In this document: piece after piece, positions 1 to 11,141 of the stretch
Layout: each line of letters starts with the position of its first letter
Numbering within the stretch: position 1 is the first letter of the stretch
NCBI GenBank assembly: GCA_902806595.1
Contig: CADCXC010000003.1
Span: 2,542,001-2,606,000 of the forward strand
DNA length: 64,000 bases
Direction: 5' to 3'
From: Pyrenopolyporus hunteri
Lineage: Eukaryota; Ascomycota; Sordariomycetes; Xylariales; Hypoxylaceae
Notes under the pieces: generated by a model
Databases searched by the model: none
Seen by the model: only the letters and a program-made list of their open reading frames with translations
What the model was told of the DNA's origin: nothing
Position numbers and translations under genes: made by a program

Positions 1-309
1 GACTATGGTTCGACTTCCCCGGTGATGGGTTTCAAGCCTCATATGTGATATCATCAAAGGCTCGAGATCCCGAATGGGACGGACACAAGGAGGATAACTC
101 AGCGGCAACTGCGATGTATAAGACACTACTTTCCCCCCGACACCCCTTGGGTGAATAGCAGGCCTCATTAGGAACTCGGCGACGAGGAGGAAACGAGGGC
201 GAAGATCTTGAGGCCTTTCACCCTTTCGGCGGCTCGCTTTTTCCGCGTGTTCTCTAGCGAGCATGAAGTACTCAAGATGAGAGGAGGCAAACCCCTTTTT
301 ACCGGCCAT
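1..309 (-). CDS. Partial CDS, conserved fungal protein of unknown function (5' part only)
   Basis: An uninterrupted minus-strand reading frame of 103 codons starts at ATG 309-307 and is still open at base 1, so the gene continues off the left edge. The product starts MAGKKGFASSHLEYFMLARE, followed by a basic stretch (HAEKASRRKGERPQDLRPRF) and later the segment PPCVRPIRDLEPLMISHMRL then ETHHRGSRTIV. The AAATTTACC-ATG context is acceptable. The ETHHRG-type segment reminds me of the N-terminal region of fungal TPR/SET-type proteins, but that is a memory-based impression and no catalytic motif is inside the window. No signal peptide or membrane segment is visible. Coding character is supported by length, lack of stops and balanced composition. 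Confidence 0.6.
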   Translation of the reverse strand, partial: MAGKKGFASSHLEYFMLAREHAEKASRRKGERPQDLRPRFLLVAEFLMRPAIHPRGVGGKVVSYTSQLPLSYPPCVRPIRDLEPLMISHMRLETHHRGSRTIV

Positions 310-2485
310 GGTAAATTTAGTTAGTCTAAACTTGCAGATGAGATATTGATGAGTGCATGCAGGGTGAAGCTCAGCAGGATGTTATAAACCACAAGGAATA
401 GCAAAGGAGAAAGGAGCGGGTTGGCAACAGGGAAGGGAGTTTTATAACATTAGCTTAGGAGGGCTCTCTAAGGGGAACCTAAACGCCTAGACTCTGGGTG
501 GCTACCTTGCCTGGGAATCTGTAGAAGTATGTTTTTCTCGACATTTCTCCCGTAACTCCAACCATCCGACAAAGGCCCTCAACGCCGTTTGATCTATATT
601 GGCAATTTACGTTGGCCCATGCAGACAGCCGTGGAGTCGTGCTTCCTTGCGGCTCGGTCTGGCTCGCCCTCGCCTCGAGCCAATCACAAAACGCCCTCAG
701 GGGATGTCTCAGTCGGAGTATTGGCGATTTATCTCCATTATGCACCCAAACGCTTCCAAGCTGCTGCCTAGGAGCGAGAGCCCGTTGCTTTAGGTAGCAC
801 GAACACAGATCTCGATTTACTACCTACAGGTAAGCGCGTATCTCTGCCTGTGAGTATTCAGTATCTTCGAGTCTAGTATGTAAGGTCTCTTTCCGAAACG
901 AAGTCTCTACCTATGTTTGATATCAATGCCACACCTCTTCGTAGTGGGCGACGGGAGTTGAAAAAGAATTGAGTTGTCATCAACCTGGGGGTTTCGCTGC
1001 TAACATTGACAAGGCATTCGAGTATACCTACCTGCATGTTACACCTCCTCAGTTTATGCACTTCTAACAGATATGACATGTCATTCGAAGCATTGGTGGC
1101 GACGATAAATAGAGCGTCAGCGGGTAGGTACAACATTGGCACTATCGATGGGCATATTGGATTTCTTAATTTAGACTCTTCTTATCCTTTAAGTGCGTCG
1201 GATCGGCGTTGATATGTCAGTTGTGACGTTACCCAGAACTTTTCTAAGGCGCCCACGCCAAGAAGGCGAATACGAAACCCCTAACCCATAGAACCAATAC
1301 CACCCGTCCTGAAAGTCCTGAATGCGCTATGTAGTCCAGAGAGCTAGTATAAAATACCTATCCTGAGCCAAGATCTGAGATGAATAGGAGATAGAACACA
1401 GTGCCGCGACGTAGTTCCGCCAACGACGTAATTCGCGGTGTTGGTGCAGACGAGACCTTAAGTCAAGTACCTGTAGTCATCAGTCCAAGTCCGGGACATA
1501 TTCCCGAGACAGGATTACAACTCCGCGTGCCGATAAAACTAGAGCTAGACACTCCGCATTACAAAATATCTAATAGAGTAGTGTCATTCACGCCCTCATT
1601 AGAATTCTACTACCAAAGGATGCGGGGCCCGATCGGATACTCTCTGCAAGCAGCGACATAAAGGCGTTTGATTAGGCACCTCGGAGGTGTAACTGAGCTT
1701 GTATAATACCATAGGTAGTAAGACATGGTGGGCCGGAGCCTGGGCCAGATCGTGGGGGCCTGGGTCTGCAAAGGTGGACGAGGCCAGGGCCGGGTACCCC
1801 CACTGGCCACTAGACGGACATGACGCCGCGGCCCATGGCGGCCATAATCTGCGTGGTACCCGGGTTGTATTCTGTGCGCCGTGACAGAACAATGCTGGCG
1901 GCAAGTCGTGGGGAGGAAGCCCGCCCTTTCAAGAACCGAGTGATGCGTATTACTGATAATTCGATGATGTGCCGAGAATTAGTCGTATATTCGCCTTGTC
2001 TACGCCAGCGCTTCACATGACTGAGAACCACACCCTTTTTTTTTACGAGTGTTCCTGTTGATATCTATTTCATGTAGTGGCATCTTTGGAGATTCTTATT
2101 GTGAGACTTTTTTTTTTTTTTTTTGTCTTGGTTGAGATAGCTAACTGCCTACCTCTTGGCGAGCAGTGGGTTATATACCAATCTGCTTGGATATCCAGGT
2201 ACCTATGTTTCGTCCTCCACATGCTAAGGGTGGAGAGGTAAAACTTCGCCAGCAGAGATATAATCAGAGTATATGACCCTGCGCTTGCGAGGAACTCCGT
2301 TAATTCCCATTGGTTCAAGCGCATACTTTAAGTCTGCGCACGAGGTTGCCGAACCCGCTTGATCAAGCGCCCGTATAAGCCCACGACTCTGGATATTGCC
2401 AGACGTATGAAGGTGTTGATATTCGTTGTCTTTGTACACTGTACTGGGTATTTGTACATCGGCATTACATCCCTAGGTTTGGTTA
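310..2485. other. Intergenic, no supported gene
   Basis: About 2.2 kb between the partial left-edge gene and the 3' end of the mitochondrial ribosomal protein gene. Only short, mutually overlapping open frames occur (the longest is about 100 codons at 1599-1904, minus), without recognisable domains. A run of 17 T lies at 2108-2124. The 310-560 stretch is the likely promoter and leader of the left-edge gene. Confidence 0.6.
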
Positions 2486-3425
2486 TCAACGGACAATCTT
2501 CTTCATGATCCTATCCCTCACGATTCGGCTTGCTACCCTGCCGCCCTGATGCAGCGCGATAGCACCGATGATAGCGAAGACGGCACCGGACATGATCGGG
2601 TCAAACCCGGAGCCCTTGATATTCTCCGGCTAGAAGCATTGTGTTAGCGTCGAGGACACACATTACCAGACATCATTGCCTTACCATTCGCGGCTTCCAC
2701 CTCACGACAGTTGAGAGCCCAGTTTCCAAAGCTAACCGAGCCAACCTTGACAAGGTGAATACGTCATTGGGTTGCTCAACGGAGAGGTTATCGAGACCGC
2801 GAAGAGCGGGATCTTTAAACGGTTCCCGCCTATTCGCGAAGGGATCCTCTTCAGGTTCTTTACTTTTGGGGGGGGAATTAATGATGGACTCTGTGGACTC
2901 AAGGATACATATTTGGCGGCCTAAGGTTCGTTGTTAGCATATGGTGTGGTCTAGACATATCCATATGCCTAGTGGGGTGTATATTGATATAATGTAATGT
3001 GGACATATAGGCAATGGGTATGATCTCGGGGAGAACGTACCAAGATACGCCAGTCGATCGTTGAAACCTCTCCGGCCCTGATCAAAACTCTTGTGCGTCA
3101 CAGCCAACCACTTAAGCTCGTCGGATAGCAGTTGGTGTACGTCGCGACCTAGGAGTCTGTTTAATGCGTCGTCTAGCTTCTGCGGATCGTCGTTGACCTT
3201 CCACTCTGATCTAGAAGGGTCCTTTGTAATGTGAGGCGAGAAGGGCGCCTTCATCCTTTCCGGCGTATACGACCATCGTGGCCGGTGTACTAGTTCTTCG
3301 GGGCGAGATGCTGAAGTCGAGAACGAAACGGTGGGGCGGTAGGAGGGGGCTGCGGGTTGACTCATGCAGGTTCTCGCAGCCTGGCGAGCAAGTCTCGCAG
3401 TCGATCGGGGGGTTGTGAAGGCCAT
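2486..3425 (-). CDS. MRPL15: Mitochondrial large-subunit ribosomal protein Mrpl15/mL57-like (RNase III-fold)
   Basis: Predicted 254-residue protein from three exons: 3425-3041, 2920-2685 and 2629-2486. The introns of 120 and 55 bp have GT-AG ends and keep the frame (phases 1 and 0). The first ~40 residues are rich in R, S, T and A with almost no acidic residues (MAFTTPRSTARLARQAARTC), as expected for a mitochondrial presequence. The middle carries the degenerate RNase III-like fold: LLGRDVHQLLSDELKWLAVT, then HKSFDQGRRGFNDRLAYLGR, and later LSRLARLALETGL. The C-terminus GAIALHQGGRVASRIVRDRI fits fungal Mrpl15. In this family the RNase III fold is structural and the acidic catalytic residues are lost. 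It is therefore probably a mitoribosome component, not a nuclease. It is divergently arranged with RTT109. Confidence 0.85.
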
Positions 3426-3927
3426 TGGCTCTCTGGATATGCTGTCGCGCTCTTTATCGCATTGTATGTATAAAAGAGAGAAGAGGGAAAAGAGAGGGAA
3501 AGGTTAAATCCGTAGTTAGTTGATGAGGTGCAATTTGATGCAGGCGCAACGGAACTTTTTCTCAGGTGGGTCGTTGCGCCACGAGTGGGCTGTATAAACT
3601 GGGAGGTACGAACAGGTTTGGCCAATCAAAAGCGACGGATAACAACCCTCTCCATACCCATGTGCTTACCTGCGCTCTTATCGACCGCGACCCAAAAGTA
3701 CCTAGGTACCTACGAAGTTACGTCGTCTTGCTTTCCCCCCGGATCCTTCACTTCTATCACCTCCATCATCTCTATTCCCATGCCTCGCCCGTCTCTTCTC
3801 AAACGCGTCTCGATTAACCGGATCCGGTATCATGGGGCCCTGTATTCTTAGCGTCTGCTAAGCAATTCAATACCTTCATTTTTCCGTCTTATTTTCCCAA
3901 TCCTTCTCCAGTTCTCTTCCCTCCATA
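3426..3927. promoter_or_regulatory. Bidirectional promoter region between MRPL15 and RTT109
   Basis: Five hundred and two bases separate the two divergent start codons, so both promoters and leaders must lie here. There is a purine-rich tract on the plus strand at 3475-3505 (CT-rich in the MRPL15 sense) and a pyrimidine-rich leader just upstream of the RTT109 ATG (3870-3927). A TACCTAGGTACCTAC tract sits at 3699-3713. No convincing TATA box was seen. Confidence 0.5.
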
Positions 3928-5748
3928 ATGGCGAATCTAATGCAAACTCGCGGTGCTGATCGCGTCGTTGATCCTCACCCATTAACCGTAGAGCTTGCTA
4001 AAGTTCTCCCCAAGGATCACAGGTTCACAGCTTACCATCTTTCCACGCCGCCCACCACTACCGAATGCTTGTGCTATCCTCCCGCACGCGAACCCCTATC
4101 CGATCCAGATCCTTCTATCGATGTCGCGGAAGTTAGAGCTGAAGAGGCTGAGAGGCCGCTAAGGACGTATTGCGAGAAACATTTCTTAGCTATCTCTATC
4201 AGCGCCGGCCGGGACGAGAAGGATTCGGGAGCACAAGTTTTAGTCTTAGGGGTAGAGATTTACATATACACTACCTCTTTCTCTACCATCATATTCGTAT
4301 CCAAGGCTGATTCAACCGGATATTTACACCTACTGAACCTCCCCAAGGACACCCCGTCCCCAATTCGAGAAATCACGACGTGTTTCCTTGCCTTCCTGGT
4401 TGCCAATCGAAGACGCGAGAACAAACAACTAGTAGTGAACCTGTTCGCTCGATCCCAATCGCAGTATCTCTTCCCAGGAAGCGTGAAAAATAGTGGCAAG
4501 CATGTACTAGATGACCGGGGCCTGGTGAAATGGTGGTGTCGCGTCCTCAACTCGTTGCTTGAGGATCATCATCAGGGTATGAGAAAAGCCGGCGATAATG
4601 TGCATGGATATTTGATCGTACCCGGACTAGACAACTACGAGACTCGAGCCTTCTTGCCTCGGACAAGCCTAGCAACAACGAATTGGACGCTGGGCCACCC
4701 ACTCGAGCTTATTTCGCCCTATACACAGCATGGAAATACCAAGGTTCATCCCAGATCGCTCATACCAACATATCCGGACGACCCGAAGGCACGCTTTGTT
4801 GAGGAGCTAGAGGCGTCGACATCCGAACACAAAAAGCTGTCAAGTGGCTGGAAGACCCCCAAAACACTGGACGAATTCTGGGAGCTGATGGCATTCCGGC
4901 AGGAGTGCTCTAGTGGCAGATTGACCGGGTTTATGTGGCTCGTCTTCCAGCCCTTGGTCGATCGGAAACCAGCCTCGCCTACGTCCAAGTCCTCTACGGT
5001 TATCCCAACATCAAGCAACCCGTCCAGCGCACCAGTAGATAATGTAGCCTCTCCTACTTCACAGAACTATGATCGCCATCATGATAGCCCTCCTGCAAAC
5101 CCGGGCTGCTCGGCGTCTAAGTTAACCAAGTTGGCCAAGCCGAAAGCCAAGAAACTCCGACAAAATGGAAAAGTTAGGCGTCTAACAGGACCAGTCGTAT
5201 CTCGTAGGCCTCGAGTCAAAACTCATCAAGGCGCGCGGGGCCCGAAGCTAATCGAGACACCGCATTACTTCTGGCCCGAGAACGGAAGAGGACAAGTTGT
5301 ACTCGATGAAAGGGGCTATAATAGAGCCGTCGAGCTGCTACTTCATCTTGAGTTCGGAACCCTAAAGCAGGCGATCGCAAGCACAGCGCGATGGACCAAG
5401 GACGTTAACATGGGCAACAATTGGGCTTTGGAGATCGTCGGCGAGCGAGCAGCTCCCGCTCCTACAACATCGCCCGCTAGTGACGGAACGGTCAACAATC
5501 TGACTGGGATAGTAAAACGAAAACGTGAGCCTAGCGATACTGAGAATAACGGAACCTCATCTTCTACGACAGTGCACACACTCGGCCAGAATCTTGTTCG
5601 GAAGAAAGCAAAGCTCGACGCAGATAGCACGGCACCCGACGCAGATTCTACGCGGGACCTGGATCAGGGTTACCGCGCAACCGAGTCGGAGCCCAAGGCT
5701 ACCATTCTTGGAGCCGGGTTGATACGAAAGAAGCCAAAGACATCTTGA
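3928..5748 (+). CDS. RTT109: Histone H3-K56 acetyltransferase Rtt109 (KAT11 family)
   Basis: Intronless 606-residue ORF. The N-terminal half matches the fungal Rtt109 catalytic domain: an early FTAYHLSTPPT segment, YCEKHFLAISI, a central FVSKADSTGYLHLLNLPKDT core (about residues 124-143), SLFAR-like VNLFARSQSQYLFPGS, LDDRGLVKWWCRVLNSLLED, and FWELMAFRQECSSGRLTGFM (about 310-330). Rtt109 acetylates newly made histone H3 at K56 (and K9/K27) with the chaperones Asf1 and Vps75, supporting replication-coupled nucleosome assembly and genome stability in the nucleus. The C-terminal ~250 residues are low-complexity and basic, with two similar peptides near 552 (LGQNLVRKKAKLD) and 594 (LGAGLIRKKPKTS). 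These resemble the lysine-rich tail that in other fungi contributes to localisation and chaperone contact. The start context (CCATAATGG) is good and the family length is normal. Confidence 0.93.
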   Translation: MANLMQTRGADRVVDPHPLTVELAKVLPKDHRFTAYHLSTPPTTTECLCYPPAREPLSDPDPSIDVAEVRAEEAERPLRTYCEKHFLAISISAGRDEKDSGAQVLVLGVEIYIYTTSFSTIIFVSKADSTGYLHLLNLPKDTPSPIREITTCFLAFLVANRRRENKQLVVNLFARSQSQYLFPGSVKNSGKHVLDDRGLVKWWCRVLNSLLEDHHQGMRKAGDNVHGYLIVPGLDNYETRAFLPRTSLATTNWTLGHPLELISPYTQHGNTKVHPRSLIPTYPDDPKARFVEELEASTSEHKKLSSGWKTPKTLDEFWELMAFRQECSSGRLTGFMWLVFQPLVDRKPASPTSKSSTVIPTSSNPSSAPVDNVASPTSQNYDRHHDSPPANPGCSASKLTKLAKPKAKKLRQNGKVRRLTGPVVSRRPRVKTHQGARGPKLIETPHYFWPENGRGQVVLDERGYNRAVELLLHLEFGTLKQAIASTARWTKDVNMGNNWALEIVGERAAPAPTTSPASDGTVNNLTGIVKRKREPSDTENNGTSSSTTVHTLGQNLVRKKAKLDADSTAPDADSTRDLDQGYRATESEPKATILGAGLIRKKPKTS

Positions 5749-8130
5749 AGTTCATAGGTAGTACGGTGTATTTTTGCGTTCGAAATTCGGTTGATTGAAT
5801 GGATTCGGCTGCTAGGCGTTGGGGTTCAGGACGACGGTTTTCGGTTGTGCGAAGGGTTAAGGGCAATGAGAGCTCCAACGAACGGGGCCCTCTGGGATTT
5901 GGCGGTTCGCACAAAACTTTTCTTCCTGCAATTTAATGCGCCTGAAAAGGGGACAGCCTAACATTTTGAGTTGGTACGATATCTAGGCTCTGGCATAGCC
6001 TTAGTTTGTAAGTGTGTTGGTTAATACCCTAGGAATTAGATAATGGTACCTAGGTATTTGATGGCAGCATCAAGTGCCATCAAGACCTATTTAATCTTCG
6101 GTCCATCCTCCGTCACTGACAATTTTTCAAACTATTCGAATACTACCACCTAAACACTGCACCGTTCGGCCTTATTAGTACCTAGGTAGGTAGGTACTCC
6201 CCGTATCGAAGCCCGGCGCTACACAGGCACACACTATAGCTACATGTAGGGGTACATACATGGAAGCACCTTAGATTAAATGCACCCCTGAATGCAAGGT
6301 ACCAACTTTGGAAAACTGACGAATCCATCAATCAGACTGGACACTTCGCGGTTTTTTCCACGAGTATAATATGCAATCAGAATATCCACTCACTTAAATG
6401 TTTCTGATAGACGGAAGCATGTATATCAGGTATCTACTATGTACATGTCCTCATTTCCATTTACCTTGATACCTACCGAGGTACCCAGGTAGGTACCTAG
6501 ATATCCGCTACCTGCTTGTCACTTGATTTTCTACCTGTCATTGGTTACCCTCCCGACGGGTTCGGCAGGGCCCGAAACGGCATACCATGGCATACATGCG
6601 GCATCCTGATTGGTTGACAGCATCCCCGGTTTCCCTTTTAAGGTGCAGGAGTTCCCCAACTCCTTCTCCTAACTCCCCAACCACTAATACAACTACTCGG
6701 GATCTGTTAATAAATTACATTTTTAAGGATACTCTCGACTATTCGAATTATTATTAATCACCTATTTTTGTTGGTTTTATAAGGCGCTTAGGTGGTAATC
6801 CTGGGGACTTGATTTTCAGCACGACAAATCCCACAAACAGGGTAAAGTCTAGACGCTTACTGTAGATGTGAAAAGTGATATTTCACCTATCACTTTAACA
6901 GACAGGGCGACGGCAATGAAAGTCCCAGAAACGCAGAAGTCTTCAATGGAAGGCTTCAGGTATTCTATAAGCATAGAATTCACATAGGAAAATGAGTCAA
7001 ACTTATTCGCTAGCCGAATATATCACCATGATAGAGTTACACGGCATAGCTTCTCCGTAATCTACCTAAGGTAGCCAACTGGTTAGCATGATGGTCATAT
7101 GGCACCAATTCCTCTCGGAACAACCAGATAGCATGTTCTAAGGCTAACCTTCACTCCTAGTCACATAGCAATGATACTACATGAACGAGCTATAAGCTAG
7201 AAACTCGGGCCTTACCCTGTGGCTTTGTTGTATCTAGTTGATGCATCCCATTTCCATTAGCAGCCTATCAGACAAGTATCCGACTAGTGAACCGAAAAGA
7301 CAATAGACGTAGAGCTATCGACTTATTAACTTATCATCCGTCCGCGATAATTGACCTAGTGCCTAGGTATTCACCCAGGCAGGTAGTTGGCAACATATAG
7401 CTCAAGGGCAAACTCAAGACGGGTAGCCCCTTGTTCAGACGACCCGTCCGATTATCAGACCCCGTTTTCCATTTCTGTCATACCGCAGGGCGTCCCCGGG
7501 TCGCGGCATATAGGACTTTATACATGAGTTCCTTACTCGTCGCCCTCCAAGCCGCAGCTCGTTTTCGTCACGGTCGTTGAACAGGTCTGCTGGAGGCCCG
7601 CCCATGTGTACACATTCATATACTATAGAGGCCTTCGAAAGAGGCCCTCCCATCAACGGTCATCGTCACGGATACCCTCCCCTCCATAATAACAAGCTTT
7701 CCTAGGCATGTCATAATTTTCATTTGCCTCTCTCGCTTCGGTTGACTTTCTGTTTCCGCAACCACCAAGCCCAGCCGCTCGTTTTTTCCCTCTGGATACC
7801 CCACGCGTGTTTTGAACTCAAGAGACCTCTCTCTACCTCTCTCTCTTTTCCTCTCTGAAAATTCCCAGGTCAGCTTCTCCCATACCCGGATCAACCCCAG
7901 ATCCTAGGAGGAGCTTGTCAAACATCCGCCCGCACCCCTCTGCATACACACATACACGCGATCCCGAAAACCTTATTTTCGGTTTCCGGTCCCTCGCTTC
8001 TGCCTTTTTCTCGTTTCGTGTTTTTGCCTCTCGCGTTCTTCGTACGCGAGTAATTGGGGGGGACGGTATAACCCTTCCCATCTTCTCATAAGCCTCTCAT
8101 TTTCCTTTCCCCAACCCACCCGACGGGACC
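5749..8130. other. Intergenic, no supported gene; upstream region of the membrane-protein gene
   Basis: About 2.4 kb with no coding signal. TAGG/CCTA tetranucleotide tracts occur at 6045-6056, 6179-6197 and 6477-6500. From about 7660 to 8100 the plus strand is markedly pyrimidine-rich (CCTCTCTCTACC-type), typical of a long fungal promoter or leader feeding the gene at 8131. Confidence 0.6.
6179..6197. repeat. TAGG/CCTA tetranucleotide tract
   Basis: Short AGGT/ACCT array (TACCTAGGTAGGTAGGTAC). It is one of about 25 similar tracts scattered through non-coding parts of the window; see the corresponding finding. Confidence 0.8.
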
Positions 8131-10025
8131 ATGCGATCCCCGATGCCGTTAGTGCTGGTCCTCGCGGCCCTGTTCTGCGTCGTCGGCGCAGACTGGTTCC
8201 GCTGGTCTGGCGGCGACGGCGCCGGCAGCGCCAGTCCTGACTGGATGCCGCAGGAAACTAGTGACCTCAGCATCGCGGACTCAGCGGGCACCGGTTGGAC
8301 CCCGAAGCCCACGCCGCCGCCGAGCGCTGCGAAGCCCGAGGGCGAGCAGGTGTTGGATGTCCTGCTGCAGCGAGACCAAGTCACGACCAATTGGACTAAT
8401 GACAAGACTTGTGGTTGGATGCCTGGTGTTCCTTGTAAGTATCACTCTAAGTATATGGCCGTCCGAAGATAAATGGACGCGTTTAAAGTATCGCCGCTGA
8501 TACTTGATACCAACCTAGCTGATCCTTGGACCTGCGCCAACGGCGCTACTTGCGCGACGAACTATGATCACATCGTCGCTTGTGTCTCTGGCACATACTC
8601 GCCTTTCTACTCCGTCTGCCTTGACTACGCCGCGTATCAGAGTGGTTCTTGCGTGGATAACAACGAGGGGACCGGATGCTGGTAAGTCCTCTCCTTTTCC
8701 ATCCTTTCCCCTCCCTTCGTCGGCGGCCGATCTCCTTGTCTCAATCTTCAAGGCTAGAACGTATATTGCCTGACAATGTCAGCCATAACTGTGTCCGCTT
8801 TGACCAGAATGCTAACCCGCCCTCTCCCCCTCTTAGCACGAACAGCCGCTACGGCTCGTGTGCGACGTACTTCTGGACAGACAAGCCCATGCGCTCCATG
8901 TACCGGTGCTACAACGCCTCTGCCGCCGTAACCATGCTCGAAGCCCCTCAGTACGTCGTCGACGCCTCACTTGCCTCCCTAGGCTCTGGTTCCGCGGCAC
9001 GTACCACCCAATCTAGCGAGCCCCCAGCGCCAGGCGCCGCGCACCCTGACAGCAACCAGAACGACGGCGCGCAAGCCACCGACACCAGCACGCGGTCCGT
9101 CAACGTCGGCGTCATCGTGGGCGCCGCCCTAGGCGGCTTCACCGGACTCCTCCTTCTCGGGTTCGCGGCCATCTCCTGCCGCGCCTGCAAGGAGGAAGTC
9201 AAGAAGGACCACGACCAGATCCGCGCGCGCCTCGACAGCGTGTACCAGGACCCGCCGCACTTCACGCCCGGCCCCTCGTCGCCCTCGTACCCCGCCTCTA
9301 CGGCCCCGTCCCTGGCCGCATCGACGCCGTACTCCCCTTCGAGCCCCAACCCCGGCCGCGGTCCCTCGCCGGCATACGCCCCCGTGCCCGGCACGCCGTC
9401 GCGGACGCCCCGGCGCGCTCGCCGAAGCCGCGTTCGCCGCAGCAACAGCAACAGCGCCAACCGCGCCTCCGCGCCCACCGATTACGCGTCCGTGCCGACC
9501 TCCCCCAAGACCCCGGAAACCCCGGGCCCGCGCTCGGCGTCCGCGCGGAACAGCACTGCTACTACTATTACTACTCCGGTGGGTCGATCCAGGCGCTCCG
9601 CTAACCCCCCGAGCTATGAGTGGTATCTAATGTATCCCCTGGCGGAGCAGCAGCAGCAACAGGAGCAGCAACGACAGCGTTCGGAAACCCCCCGCGCCAG
9701 CGCCCCGCGCGACCGCTGGTCCTACAGCACGCCTCCGCCGCGGTACTCGCCGTTCCCGCGGCCGGCCACGCCCCATGATGCCCTCATCACCACCACCACC
9801 GCCGTCACCACCGCCGGTACCCGTAGCCGCGGCCGCTCGCTGCGGGCGATCGAAGCCGAGGCCGAGGCTCAGGCCGAAGCGGCGGTGGAGAATCGCATGC
9901 GGAACGGAGGTATGGGAATCCCCGCGCAGTACCACCACCATCACCACTGCCACCAGCATGGGCAGGAGGAGGAGGAGTCCGATGAGACGCTGTACCCGGA
10001 CTCGAGCTCGCTTGACCGTAAGTAG
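8131..10025 (+). CDS. Secreted-N-terminus, single-pass membrane protein with Cys-rich ectodomain and disordered cytoplasmic tail
   Basis: Three exons, 8131-8434, 8519-8681 and 8837-10025, joined by 84- and 155-bp GT-AG introns give 551 residues. A signal peptide (about residues 1-20, PLVLVLAALFCVVG) is followed by a cysteine-rich extracellular part: CGWMPG, DPWTCANGATCATNYDH, CVSGTYSPFYSVCLDYAAY, GTGCC, YGSCATYFWTD, SMYRCYN. A Ser/Ala-rich linker leads to one transmembrane helix (about 245-268, VGVIVGAALGGFTGLLLLGF). The tail is ~280 residues of Pro/Ser/Arg-rich, Gln-run and His-run sequence. The layout resembles WSC/Mid2-like wall sensors and a widespread group of uncharacterised fungal proteins with the same Cys pattern. 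No WSC or CFEM domain is evident, so a surface-sensing role is inference. GC content of exon 3 is much higher than the flanks. Confidence 0.8.
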
Positions 10026-11141
10026 GTGATGTGACGCCGTGACAAGATCTCCCTTATGTTAAGCCCGGAGGTCGTTTCTGAGGAGGCGCAGTGGTTTCTC
10101 GGAGGTTGTAAGAGGAGGGGGTGTGTGAGAGACAGAAAAGGGGAGGAAGAAGAATAAGGTGGGGAAGGGGAGTTGTGTCGACGGAGGACGCAAGCAAGGA
10201 AAAGGGGGGGAAAGAAAATAAGGACGAAGGAGAGAAACCCAAAAGTCTGGACTGAACTAATGTTGTTCCCGACGAAACCTGCAGCGAGCGGTTTCGTTGA
10301 AGGCACTTAGGGATGGACGATTGCACTGACACTGGCACTTGCACTTGCACTGGCATTGGCACTGGCATTATAATAAAAGCACATACCCGCCACCCCACAA
10401 GCCGTCAAGATACATAATGTATAAACTGGCAGGGAGTTTTGGCGTCTATAGGGTATAGGTAGCCCTAGGTAGCATAGAGAATCAAGTACCTATGTAAATG
10501 AATCTCCTCTCGAGAATACCACCGACTAGAGAATACACTTATATAAAGGAAGAGTGCAGACCATTCTCCAGCCCAGAGATATTGTCGATTCTCTAGAACC
10601 TATAAATAATTGTAAACATTGTCCGTGGTCCCTGTTTCGCTTCGTTTGGCCCATCGAAATACGTAATATTGACAAGGTCCGTTAGGTACTACTGCTTAAT
10701 ATATATACTCGAAGTCGGAACTTCGTACAGATGAAGGCAAGCCGCAGGATATGCTTCGCTCCATGCAAATAAAATGGAACTTCACCCCTTTTTTCCTTAC
10801 ATCGCACCCCCTCCATCCCCAAATCCCTATCTACGAATGCTCCGCTCCATGTGCCTTCCTCTCTATAGGTATTGGCCCCCAGCGAATACTTCGCACTTTT
10901 TTCTTGAGAAGTCATATACTTGCTTGCCCGCTCATCGGCTGGAAATATAAGAAAAGGCCTTTTACTCTCGAAGCCACTCGGCCACAAATCGCTTAGAAAT
11001 CGACCAACCTCAACTCAATTTTTGCCTAGGTTATAGTCGTCAACTTTCGCATAGCTTAACGTATGTAGATGGATAAATGCCTCAAACGTAACTCTGTCCG
11101 ATCATATAGACCGGTAGCATACCAAGTCGTGTCTCGTCAAA
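10026..11141. other. Intergenic between convergent genes
   Basis: About 1.1 kb between the 3' ends of the membrane-protein gene and the dehydrogenase gene. The first 200 bp is purine-rich and presumably 3' UTR. A hexanucleotide repeat lies at 10324-10369. No gene was recognised. Confidence 0.6.
10324..10369. repeat. Degenerate hexanucleotide tandem repeat (CACTGG/CACTTG)
   Basis: About seven to eight copies of a 6-bp unit (CACTGA, CACTGG, CACTTG, CACTTG, CACTGG, CATTGG, CACTGG) just downstream of the membrane-protein gene, probably in its 3' UTR. Confidence 0.75.
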
